NCBI RefSeq assembly: GCF_021044795.1 | Contig: NZ_JAJNOP010000059.1 | DNA: 7,250 nt | Reading direction: 5' to 3' (one strand) | Source: Acidaminococcus hominis | Lineage (GTDB): Bacteria; Bacillota; Negativicutes; Acidaminococcales; Acidaminococcaceae | Shown: piece by piece, positions 1 through 6,150 of the stretch | Layout: every line of letters starts with the position of its first letter | Numbering within the stretch: the first letter of the stretch is position 1 | Program-made: the position numbers and the translations under genes | Notes under the pieces: generated by a model | What the model saw: the letters and a program-made list of their open reading frames with translations, nothing else | The model's database searches: none | What the model was told of the DNA's origin: nothing

Positions 1-81
1 ACCCTGCCAAGAAAAATACTCGGCTATAAGACACCCGAGGAGTGCTTTAGGGAAGAAATGCTTGCAGCACTTACTGCATAA
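1..81 (+). CDS. IS30-family transposase, C-terminal end (partial)
   Basis: Frame 1 is open from the window edge to a TAA at 79-81 and encodes 26 residues, including RKILGYKTPEECF. The R-K-x-L-G-Y-K-T-P-x-E-x-F pattern close to the C-terminus is the characteristic end of the DDE (rve) catalytic domain of IS30-family transposases. The protein would cut and join DNA at the ends of its insertion sequence. The N-terminal helix-turn-helix and the D, D, E residues lie outside the window, so I cannot tell whether the full gene is intact. It is read on the + strand, opposite to the two large genes that follow. The family call rests on this short motif. Confidence 0.82.
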   Translation, partial: TLPRKILGYKTPEECFREEMLAALTA

Positions 82-125
82 AGGTTCGCCGGGTGTTCAA
101 CTTATTATTGCAATTCGGGAGGGTA
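82..125 (+). mobile_element. Probable right end of the IS30-family element
   Basis: The transposase stop codon is followed within about 20 bases by GTTCAACTTATTATTGCAAT and then TCGGGAGG. IS30-family elements usually end a few tens of bases after the transposase stop in an imperfect inverted repeat of roughly 20-30 bp, and this AT-rich stretch is the natural candidate. The left end is outside the window, so the exact boundary and any target-site duplication cannot be fixed. The call is inferred from position and general family layout. Confidence 0.45.
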
Positions 126-170
126 TTACCAATATCATTGTTTTTCCTCAAAAAGCTTCCTGATAGGCAA

Positions 171-211
171 CAAGCCGCCTGACAAGGAATCTCTCCTCAT
201 CAGACGGCTTG
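171..211 (-). terminator. Terminator-like hairpin, probably without a U-tract
   Basis: CAAGCCG (171-177) pairs with CGGCTTG (205-211), and the stem continues inward with the same GAG/CTC-rich core as the copA terminator at 2342-2382. Read on the - strand, the bases after the stem are TTGCC rather than the TTTT seen in the copA copy, so intrinsic termination may be weak. It lies about 107 bases beyond the stop codon of the transferase gene and could still mark or protect the 3' end of that transcript. Confidence 0.5.
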
Positions 212-263
212 CTTATTCCGTATTCGCTTATGCCGCATGGCCCAGGTATTCGTACCCGGCTTT
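171..263 (-). repeat. Direct repeat, left copy (decayed copA tail plus terminator hairpin)
   Basis: This stretch matches 2342-2435 in the same orientation with one single-base gap and about ten substitutions, close to 90% identity by eye. In the right copy the same sequence is the copA terminator plus the last codons of copA. The two copies bracket the phosphoethanolamine transferase gene as direct repeats about 2.17 kb apart. Homology fades after 263, where the left copy has extra bases, and resumes briefly at 284-298 (ATGGCTTCTTTTACTG, compared with the copA codons read near 2441). See the paired entry at 2342-2435. Confidence 0.85.
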
Positions 264-300
264 GGAAGATTTTATCTATTACCATGGCTTCTTTTACTGT
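228..300 (-). pseudogene. Remnant of a copA-like (HMA domain) 3' end
   Basis: On the - strand, the codons before a TAA at 228-230 read KAGYEYLGHAA. The full-length CopA at 2400-5462 ends in KAGYEYQGHAA. Upstream of this tail the frame meets stops at 276-278 and 279-281, inside an extra stretch of about 18 bases that the true copA lacks, so it cannot be a functional gene. The remnant could come from a lost second copA copy, from a stand-alone HMA chaperone (CopZ-like) gene, or from a partial duplication that accompanied arrival of the transferase gene. The Leu in YLG matches internal CopA repeats 1 and 2 rather than the terminal repeat, so it is not a simple recent copy of today's copA end. 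Confidence 0.75.
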
Positions 301-318
301 TTCATATACACTTATTAC

Positions 319-2166
319 TTATTCCAGCTTCCGTTCTCCATGAAGGGTCCGGAGATTTTCTTTATCTCTGTCATAAGCAGGACTTCCCAAGGTAAATTGT
401 GGTTCAATCAGGGGTAGGTTCTGAATGCCCATCAGCTCCACCAACAGGTTATAGGCCAGGTCATTGGTCCAATAGTTCTGCCGCTGCTGGGAAAGGGTCC
501 GGTACAAAGCCGGATTCTGCTGTTGGTAGGCGGGAGATAGTATCAGAATCAAGGGGATATGGCTCATGGGCGGGGTAAATTTGGTACTCTCGTGGCTCTT
601 TCCCTGCTCTACTTCTTCGCCATGATCAGAGAAATACACCAGGCCCTGGAAATGGGGATTCTTACTGGCCAGTTGGTAAATCTGCTTCAGTACATCATCT
701 GTGTATAGGACTGCATTGTCGTACTGGTCCACTTGGGGATTGGCACTGCCGGTAAACTGTGCAAATTCTGCCGGATAGCGGTCAGGGTATTTGGTATGCT
801 CACCCATTAAATGGATGACAATCAGGGCGTTCTCTGCCTGGGACAGGTCTTTGGCGGCTTTTTCCACCAGCAGGCCATCATGATAGGCTGCATAACTGCT
901 CTCTCCGATTTCTCCGTTGAGCCAGACCTGATGCTGGGCGGTAGAACCTATTTCTGTAACCGGAGTAGCCCAAGCGCCATACCGGGTCTGGTTGCTGAAC
1001 CAGTAGGTGGAAAAGCCTGCGGCTTGGTCCACTTCTGTAAGGGAATAGGCGTCTTCCGGTTTTACCTGGTTGTACTGATTTTTTTCAGTAAGGGCATAGG
1101 TCAGGGTAGGCACGGTATGGGTATGGTTGGAATAGGCATGGGGAAAAATCAGGGCTTTCTTTTCCTGGGCCAGTTGGCTAAGAAACGGCGTGGTTGCCCT
1201 GGCATAGCCATATACCCCCATATGGTCCCGGGTATTGGATTCGCCGATGACCAGCACGTACAGACCCTGATGGCCGGGTCTTACCGGAAGCGTTCCCAAT
1301 TGGGCCAGTTGGGCCTGGCGTTTGGCCTTGTTGGCAGCAAAGTCCTGGTAGCTGCGGACAGAATCCCGCACAGCAATGATAATCCGGAAGAGTTCGTAGC
1401 GCTGAAAACTTTGGGCCGTTGTTTGGCCGGACATAAAAAGAATCGGCCGTATAAGAAGAAGGCTCACCGGAAGCAGCACCAGGCTGCCCTTGGTAAATTT
1501 TTGGCTGCGCTTGGAAGGGTTTCCTGTCTGGCATACATAGTGCAGGATTTTATAGAACCCCAGGCCAAACAATACCAGCACCGGCACCACCAGCAGCAGG
1601 TGGGATGTAGGTTGAGAGCTAAGGTAATCCAGAGCTTCCTTCAAATTGGTCTGGTAGACGGTCATAACAATATCCGGCCGCAGATAATGCCGGCTTATGG
1701 CAAAATAGCCCCAGAAAATAGTATTAAAGAGAGACAATACCAGGAGTCCTGCCCCTAGAAGGACATTGCCGATGCATTTTCCCAACAGCGGTATCCCCAG
1801 GGTATTCCCTGCCTGCCGAATAAATACCCAAAAGAGCAGCAGTCCTGCCCAAAGAGCCCCGGCAAAAGTCATATTCCCCAGTACCATATAAGGCGTCAGC
1901 TGGGCATGATCCAGCAGCTGCACCCAGGAACCTGAAGTCAAAAAGAATGTCATAAAGGCTGTAATGCCCAGGTAGCGGGTATCGTAATGCCAATAATACC
2001 CTGCCAGGGCATTTAACAATGCCGCAAATAAGACATATCGAAACCCATGCAGATACGGTGCCCCTGCAATTAAGGAAAGAATCACATACAGCAGGAGCAT
2101 ATAAACAATACAGAATACCCCCGCCTTGCGTAAATTCTCTCGCTTCTCCCCAAAATTCAAATGCAT
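319..2166 (-). CDS. Phosphoethanolamine transferase, CptA/EptA-like (sulfatase superfamily)
   Basis: The 615-residue inner-membrane enzyme is predicted to move phosphoethanolamine from phosphatidylethanolamine onto a lipopolysaccharide acceptor on the periplasmic face. Residues 1-245 are hydrophobic with six or seven membrane segments (roughly 14-35, 41-58, 66-82, 100-117, 133-155, 188-208, 227-243). Residues 300-590 form the alkaline-phosphatase-like catalytic domain, with GES at 308-310, VIHLMGEHTKY near 450-460, and YFSDHGEE at 511-518. By alignment from memory with MCR-1/EptA, the zinc ligands would be E309, T351 (also the nucleophile), D514 and H515. The HLxGxHxKY and YFSDHGEE motifs resemble E. 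coli CptA (core heptose modification) more than EptA (lipid A), so the acceptor is uncertain. I chose the ATG at 2164-2166 because AAGGAG (2174-2179) sits 7 bases upstream. The frame stays open 24 codons further, but those codons overlap the promoter. No truncation or missing key residue was seen. Confidence 0.9.
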   Translation of the reverse strand: MHLNFGEKRENLRKAGVFCIVYMLLLYVILSLIAGAPYLHGFRYVLFAALLNALAGYYWHYDTRYLGITAFMTFFLTSGSWVQLLDHAQLTPYMVLGNMTFAGALWAGLLLFWVFIRQAGNTLGIPLLGKCIGNVLLGAGLLVLSLFNTIFWGYFAISRHYLRPDIVMTVYQTNLKEALDYLSSQPTSHLLLVVPVLVLFGLGFYKILHYVCQTGNPSKRSQKFTKGSLVLLPVSLLLIRPILFMSGQTTAQSFQRYELFRIIIAVRDSVRSYQDFAANKAKRQAQLAQLGTLPVRPGHQGLYVLVIGESNTRDHMGVYGYARATTPFLSQLAQEKKALIFPHAYSNHTHTVPTLTYALTEKNQYNQVKPEDAYSLTEVDQAAGFSTYWFSNQTRYGAWATPVTEIGSTAQHQVWLNGEIGESSYAAYHDGLLVEKAAKDLSQAENALIVIHLMGEHTKYPDRYPAEFAQFTGSANPQVDQYDNAVLYTDDVLKQIYQLASKNPHFQGLVYFSDHGEEVEQGKSHESTKFTPPMSHIPLILILSPAYQQQNPALYRTLSQQRQNYWTNDLAYNLLVELMGIQNLPLIEPQFTLGSPAYDRDKENLRTLHGERKLE

Positions 2167-2173
2167 ACCAACA

Positions 2174-2179
2174 CTCCTT
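2174..2179 (-). promoter_or_regulatory. Ribosome binding site that decides the transferase start
   Basis: The - strand reads AAGGAG, followed by a 7-base spacer and the ATG at 2164-2166. The upstream in-frame ATG at 2236-2238 has no comparable site and lies within the predicted promoter. Confidence 0.8.
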
Positions 2180-2228
2180 GTTCTAATTGGATTCGGAAAA
2201 TACCATATTTTGTAATGTATATGTAAAG

Positions 2229-2257
2229 ATTGTAGCAAGAATAAGAAAATAAAGCAA
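2229..2257 (-). promoter_or_regulatory. Sigma-A-type promoter of the transferase gene
   Basis: On the - strand TTGCTT (2257-2252) is followed by a 17-base AT-rich spacer and TACAAT (2234-2229). TGC just before the -10 gives an extended -10 element. This would start transcription near 2222, giving a leader of about 55 bases. It lies downstream of the copA terminator and gives the transferase gene its own transcription start. Confidence 0.65.
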
Positions 2258-2337
2258 ATTGAGGGCGTTGGGTGTTGACGGGCAGGGTGTGTTTTGAATC
2301 TGCCAATGCGGGGCCGGTACTCCGTTAATGCTTACAT

Positions 2338-2382
2338 AAAACAAGCCGCCTGACAGGAGCTTTCTCCTCATCAGACGGCTTG
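2338..2382 (-). terminator. Rho-independent terminator of copA
   Basis: On the - strand CAAGCCG (2382-2376) pairs with CGGCTTG (2348-2342). The stem continues through TCTGA/TCAGG with one G-U pair, and AGGAG/CTCCT close a short loop. TTTT follows at 2341-2338. It begins 17 bases after the copA stop codon. A decayed copy is at 171-211. Confidence 0.88.
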
Positions 2383-2435
2383 CTTTATTCCATATTCGCT
2401 TATGCCGCATGGCCTTGGTATTCATACCCGGCTTT
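2342..2435 (-). repeat. Direct repeat, right copy (copA tail plus terminator)
   Basis: This is the intact partner of the repeat at 171-263. It contains the copA terminator and the last twelve or so codons of copA. Recombination between the two copies would delete the transferase gene and leave a single copA tail. Confidence 0.85.
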
Positions 2436-5400
2436 AGTAATGGCTTCTTTCACCTGTGCCTCATCCAAGGGCTGGGTGGTAACTACTACAGCATTTCCGG
2501 CTTCGTGGCTGGGGGCTGCGCTGACTACACCCGGCAGGGCTTCCAGTGCTTTCTTCACTCTGCCTTCGCAATGGGCGCACATCATGCCTTTGACGTTGAG
2601 AGTAATGGTAGTTTCCTTAGGGGCTTCGGCCCGGCCCAGGTATTCATACCCTGCTTTGGTAATGGCTGCTTTCACCGCAGCGTCATCCAGGGGCTGGGTG
2701 GTGACCACCACAGCATTCCCGGCTTCGTGGCTGGGAGCTGCGCTGACTACGCCCGGCAGAGCATCCAATGCTTTCTTCACTCTGCCTTCGCAATGGGCGC
2801 ACATCATGCCTTTCACGTTGAGGGTGACTGTGGTTTCCTTGGGGGCTTCGGCCCGGCCCAGGTATTCATACCCGGCCTTGGCAATAGTTTCTTTCACCGC
2901 AGCGTCATCCAGGAGCTGGGTGGTGACCACTACAGCATTCCCAGCTTCGTGGCTGGGGGCTGCGCTGACTACCCCCGGCAGGGCTTCCAGTGCTTTCTTC
3001 ACTCTGCCTTCGCAATGGGCACACATCATGCCTTTTACGTTGAGGGTAATGGTTTGGCCTTGGGCAGGCTGTTCCGGCAGGGGTGCTCCCTGGAGTTTCA
3101 CAGGGGCTGCTGGCACGGGGCAGGCAGTTGCAGGTGCGGGGTTCAGCTGTTCCTTCAGAACGGCTTCCCGGGCATCGTTTTTCCGTTTCTTATCGTGACC
3201 GGCGTTATGGAGCTTGAACAGGTTCAGCCGCAGGGCATTCATGCATACGGTGAAGCTGGACACGCTCATGGCGGCGGCGCCAACCATGGGGTTCATCTTG
3301 TAGGAGAACAGGCCGGCGGCCAGGGGAATACAGATCACGTTGTAGAAGAAGGCCCAGAACAGGTTCTCGTGAATATTGGTGACGGTGCCCCGGCTCAGCC
3401 GGACGGCAGCGGACACATCGGACAGGCGGCTGTTCATCAGGACGATATCGGCAGAATCAATGGCCACGTCGGCACCGGCGCCAATGGCGATACCGATGTC
3501 AGCCCGGGTCAGGGCCGGGGCGTCGTTGATGCCGTCCCCTACCATGGCTACGGAGCCAAACTGCTGGAGCTTGCGGATCACGGCTTCCTTGCCTTCCGGC
3601 AGGACGCCGGCAACTACCTTGTCCACCCCGGCCTGGCGGCCAATGGCTTCAGCGGTGCGTTCGTTATCCCCGGTCAGCATGACCACGGTGATGCCCATGT
3701 TTTGCAGTTCCTTGATAGCTTTGGCAGAGTCTTCCTTAATGACATCGGCTACGGCAATCAGGCCAGCAGCCTTGCCATTTGCGGCAAACAGCAGCGGGGT
3801 TTTCCCGTCAGAGGCCAGTTCAGCCGCTTTGGCTTCCAGTTCCTGGGTTACCGCCCTCAGGGAGCGCAGGTAGGTCAGGCTGCCCCCTACCAGTTTCTCT
3901 CCGCCGCGGGTGACTTCCAGACCGTTCCCGGGCAGGGCTTTAAAATCATCGACGGTTTCGGCCTTCAGGCCGTTTTTATCTGCTTCCTCTACCACAGCCT
4001 TGGCCAGCGGATGCTCGGATTTTTGTTCCAGGTCATAGGCCAGCTGCAGCAGGCTTTCTTTGGTATAGCCAGGGGCGGGCACAATATCCGTTACCTTGGG
4101 CTGCCCTTTGGTAATGGTACCGGTTTTATCCAAGGCCACAATGGAGACCTTGCCGGCTGCTTCCAGGGACTGGGAGGTTTTGAACAGGATACCGTTCTTG
4201 GCACCTACGCCGCTGCCCACCATAATAGCTACAGGAGTTGCCAGGCCCAGGGCGCAGGGGCAGGCGATAACCAGCACCGCAATCCCCCGGGCAATGGCCT
4301 GGCCCAGCGGGGCGCCGGCAAAGAGCCAGCCCAAAGTGGTGACCACGGCCACCCCGATGATGGTGGGGACGAACACCGCAGAAACCTTATCCGCAATCCG
4401 GGCAATGGGGGCCTTGGTGGCCGCCGCATCGCTGACCAGTTTGATAATCTGGCTCAGGGTGGTGTCTTCCCCTACCCGGGTAGCCCGGCATTCCAGGTAC
4501 CCGGATTGGTTCATGGTGGCGGTGGAAACCTTGTCCCCAGGGTTCTTGTCCACCGGCAGGCTTTCGCCCGTCAGGGCGGATTCGTTTACCGCAGAAGAAC
4601 CCTTGACCACCACACCGTCCACAGGGATATTTTCCCCAGGGCGCACGGCGAAAATGTCGCCGATCTGCACATCATCAATGGAGACCGTAACCTCCTGGCC
4701 GTCCCGGAGCAGCACCGCTGTCTTGGGAGCCATCTTCATCAGCCCCTTCAGGGCATCCGTGGTCCGGCCCTTGGACATGGCCTCCAGCATCTTCCCTAAG
4801 GTAATCAAGGAAGGAATCATAGCTGCCGTTTCAAAGTACAAATCCCCTTTGTACAGCGGCAGCAGCTGGGCGTAGGAAGCGCCCTGACTCATGAGATAGG
4901 AAATATTGTAGAACACCGCCGTGCTCCACAGGAAAGAAACCGAGGAGCCCAAAGCAACCAGCGTATCCATATTGGGAGCCCCGTGCATCAGGGACTTGAA
5001 CCCGCTGATGAAGAACGCCCGGTTGATGCCCATGACAATGAGAGCCAGGAACACCTGGGTCAGCATCAGCCCCGGCAGATTCCCGGAGAGAAGCTCGGGC
5101 ACCGGCCAGTTCAGCATATTGTGCCCCATGGTGAGATACATCAGCACTACCAGGAAGCCCAAGGAAAGAATCAACCGCCGGCGCAATTTCGGCGTATCAT
5201 GATCCTTCAGCGCCTCCTCGTCCGCCGCCAGCTTCTCAGCTACCCCCTGCTTCTGGGTCTGCGCACCCTTGACAGAAGCACCATAGCCAGCATCCTCCAC
5301 GGCCTTAATAATGGTCGCATCGTCAGCGGAACCCTCCACCCCCATACTATTGGTCAAAAGCGATACCGACACAGATTTGACCCCGGGGACGGCAGCCACC

Positions 5401-5462
5401 GCCTTCTCCACATGCGCCTGACAAGAGGCGCACGTCATACCCGTTACCATATATTGTTTCAC
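2400..5462 (-). CDS. copA: Cu+-exporting P1B-type ATPase with four HMA domains
   Basis: The 1020-residue ATPase pumps Cu+ (and probably Ag+) from the cytoplasm across the inner membrane. Domains in order: an N-terminal HMA with GMTCASC (C11, C14); eight membrane segments, the first near 97-116; the actuator loop with TGES at 298-301; CPC at 401-403 in the sixth segment; the phosphorylation motif DKTGT (D445); HP at 484-485 in the nucleotide domain; GDGIND at 642-647; YN at 707-708; and MSVSS at 732-736. CPC plus YN plus MxxSS is the Cu+ (P1B-1) signature. A Pro/Ala-rich linker (about 757-802) leads to three nearly identical HMA domains, each with GMMCAHC (Cys pairs 814/817, 888/891, 962/965). 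Most bacterial CopA proteins are about 750-850 residues with only N-terminal HMAs, so the C-terminal trio is unusual. I chose the GTG at 5460-5462 because AAGGAGG lies 8 bases upstream. No copZ, csoR or copY gene is visible beside it. Confidence 0.96.
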   Translation of the reverse strand: MKQYMVTGMTCASCQAHVEKAVAAVPGVKSVSVSLLTNSMGVEGSADDATIIKAVEDAGYGASVKGAQTQKQGVAEKLAADEEALKDHDTPKLRRRLILSLGFLVVLMYLTMGHNMLNWPVPELLSGNLPGLMLTQVFLALIVMGINRAFFISGFKSLMHGAPNMDTLVALGSSVSFLWSTAVFYNISYLMSQGASYAQLLPLYKGDLYFETAAMIPSLITLGKMLEAMSKGRTTDALKGLMKMAPKTAVLLRDGQEVTVSIDDVQIGDIFAVRPGENIPVDGVVVKGSSAVNESALTGESLPVDKNPGDKVSTATMNQSGYLECRATRVGEDTTLSQIIKLVSDAAATKAPIARIADKVSAVFVPTIIGVAVVTTLGWLFAGAPLGQAIARGIAVLVIACPCALGLATPVAIMVGSGVGAKNGILFKTSQSLEAAGKVSIVALDKTGTITKGQPKVTDIVPAPGYTKESLLQLAYDLEQKSEHPLAKAVVEEADKNGLKAETVDDFKALPGNGLEVTRGGEKLVGGSLTYLRSLRAVTQELEAKAAELASDGKTPLLFAANGKAAGLIAVADVIKEDSAKAIKELQNMGITVVMLTGDNERTAEAIGRQAGVDKVVAGVLPEGKEAVIRKLQQFGSVAMVGDGINDAPALTRADIGIAIGAGADVAIDSADIVLMNSRLSDVSAAVRLSRGTVTNIHENLFWAFFYNVICIPLAAGLFSYKMNPMVGAAAMSVSSFTVCMNALRLNLFKLHNAGHDKKRKNDAREAVLKEQLNPAPATACPVPAAPVKLQGAPLPEQPAQGQTITLNVKGMMCAHCEGRVKKALEALPGVVSAAPSHEAGNAVVVTTQLLDDAAVKETIAKAGYEYLGRAEAPKETTVTLNVKGMMCAHCEGRVKKALDALPGVVSAAPSHEAGNAVVVTTQPLDDAAVKAAITKAGYEYLGRAEAPKETTITLNVKGMMCAHCEGRVKKALEALPGVVSAAPSHEAGNAVVVTTQPLDEAQVKEAITKAGYEYQGHAA
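2403..3056 (-). repeat. 222-bp tandem repeat (3 units) encoding the C-terminal HMA domains
   Basis: The units are 3056-2835, 2834-2613 and 2612-2403, the last slightly short. The segment encoding the Cys motif recurs at exact 222-bp steps (the same eight bases start at 2581, 2803 and 3025), equal to 74 codons. At the protein level units 1 and 2 differ at only about five positions. The differences cluster in the second helix (for example LLDDAAVKETIA compared with PLDDAAVKAAIT), while the GMMCAHCEGRVKKAL and SHEAGNAVVV segments are unchanged. An AEAPKETT linker joins units. The pattern indicates recent tandem duplication or gene conversion inside the gene. Confidence 0.95.
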
Positions 5463-5470
5463 GGAAAAGA

Positions 5471-5477
5471 CCTCCTT
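5471..5477 (-). promoter_or_regulatory. Ribosome binding site of copA
   Basis: The - strand reads AAGGAGG, 8 bases before the GTG at 5462-5460. This supports the GTG start over the in-frame ATG at 5573-5571, which would add 37 residues not expected for the family and would lie in the operator-like palindrome. Confidence 0.85.
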
Positions 5478-5481
5478 GACG

Positions 5482-5504
5482 GACAAATCGAAAAAGGATT
5501 TGTC
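5482..5504. promoter_or_regulatory. Inverted repeat in the copA leader
   Basis: GACAAATC (5482-5489) and GATTTGTC (5497-5504) form a perfect 8-bp inverted repeat with a 7-base loop. It lies immediately upstream of the copA ribosome binding site. It could be a regulator site or a small leader hairpin affecting translation. I know of no regulator with this site, and the role is open. Confidence 0.4.
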
Positions 5505-5571
5505 GAAATGAAAGGCAGGGAAGAAAGAGAGAAGAAAGAGTGGGACAAAATGACAAGATTGATTGTTCCAC

Positions 5572-5588
5572 ATACCCTACCTAGGTAT
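5572..5588. promoter_or_regulatory. CsoR-like operator candidate for copA
   Basis: The sequence is ATACCCTACCTAGGTAT: arms ATACC and GGTAT around a 7-base centre, with an inner perfect 10-bp palindrome TACCTAGGTA at 5578-5587. Copper-sensing CsoR repressors of Firmicutes bind TACC...GGTA-type palindromes in copZA promoters. This one begins about 14 bases downstream of the predicted -10 box, in the region where a repressor would block initiation. The regulator gene is not in the window. CsoR assignment is inferred from site appearance and gene context. Confidence 0.5.
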
Positions 5589-5601
5589 TGTTTGCATGAT
5601 A

Positions 5602-5630
5602 ATCATAGCAAAGGAGGAGGAATTTGTCAA
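5602..5630 (-). promoter_or_regulatory. Sigma-A promoter of copA
   Basis: On the - strand TTGACA (5630-5625) and TATGAT (5607-5602) are separated by exactly 17 bases. That is a perfect -35 and a -10 with one change from TATAAT. Transcription would start near 5595 and give a leader of about 130 bases carrying the palindrome at 5572-5588 and the inverted repeat at 5482-5504. The -35 box lies in the edge of the repeat array starting near 5618, while the -10 lies in unique sequence. Confidence 0.85.
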
Positions 5631-5720
5631 TAGTACTGAAGGTGTGTACAGTAGTTGAGAGAGGAATCGATTGGAAGGAGGGGAGAAATACAGTAGAATT
5701 GGAAGAATGAAGAAAAATAC

Positions 5721-5763
5721 CAACAGCTTGAAGCCAGGGGCAGCGGAAGGCTTCAAGCTGTTG
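5721..5763. repeat. Unit 1 hairpin of the tandem array
   Basis: CAACAGCTTGAAGCC (5721-5735) and its perfect complement (5749-5763) flank a 13-base loop. On the - strand the stem is followed by GGTATTTTTCTT, so it resembles an intrinsic terminator for transcription heading towards copA. There is no T-run on the + strand side. Confidence 0.85.
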
Positions 5764-5937
5764 AGGAATCAAGATGAAGGTATTGATTGCGGGGGGAGCC
5801 CCCGTCTGCCGCCCCCCTGCGCCCCTAGCAGCTGGGGAATTCGTCAATTATACTAAAGGTGTGTACAGTGGTAGGGAGAGGAATCGATTGGAGGAAAGGG
5901 AGAAATACAGTAGAATTGGAGGATTAAAGAAAAATAC

Positions 5938-5979
5938 CAACAGCTTGAAGCCGGGGCAGCGGGAGGCTTCAAGCTGTTG
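5938..5979. repeat. Unit 2 hairpin of the tandem array
   Basis: The same perfect 15-bp stem (5938-5952 with 5965-5979) encloses a 12-base loop that differs in sequence and length from units 1 and 3. On the - strand GGTATTTTTCTTTAA follows. Confidence 0.85.
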
Positions 5980-6150
5980 AGGAATCAAGATGAAGGTATT
6001 GATTGCGGGGGGAGCCCCCGTCTGCCGCCCCCCTGCACCTCTAGTGGCTGAGGAATTCGTCAATTGTACTGAAGGTGTACATTAGTTGGGAGAGGAAAAA
6101 GCAGAGAGGAAATGTAATATACGGTGGAGCTAAAAGAATAAGGAAAATAC

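Noticed and set aside
811..1758. Long + strand open frame of 315 codons opposite the transferase gene
   Set aside because: It is antisense to a well-supported enzyme with catalytic motifs, and its translation shows no family resemblance.
2167..2238. Longer start for the phosphoethanolamine transferase (24 extra residues)
   Set aside because: The extension overlaps the predicted promoter and has no ribosome binding site, whereas the ATG at 2164-2166 has AAGGAG at 7 bases and is followed by a normal first membrane segment.
2409..4799. Very long + strand open frame opposite copA (796 codons)
   Set aside because: It is an antisense shadow of the GC-rich copA gene; its internal repeats mirror the HMA repeats, and it has no recognisable domains.
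5463..5573. N-terminal extension of CopA from an in-frame ATG at 5571-5573 (37 extra residues, partly hydrophobic)
   Set aside because: The GTG at 5460-5462 has a strong AAGGAGG 8 bases upstream, the N-terminal HMA starts right after it, and the upstream ATG lies inside the operator-like palindrome without a good ribosome binding site.
5774..5980. Small + strand protein starting MKVLIAGGAP across array units 1 and 2
   Set aside because: The start resembles a nucleotide-binding motif only by chance. From the matching ATG in unit 2 the frame ends after about 31 codons, and in unit 3 the frame shifts, so no protein is conserved between the repeats.
5581..6063. Family of - strand small proteins (MTNS...GRQTGAPPAINTF...) in the array units
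   Set aside because: They begin at TTG codons without ribosome binding sites, and the third unit does not keep the same start. Similarity follows from the repeated DNA.
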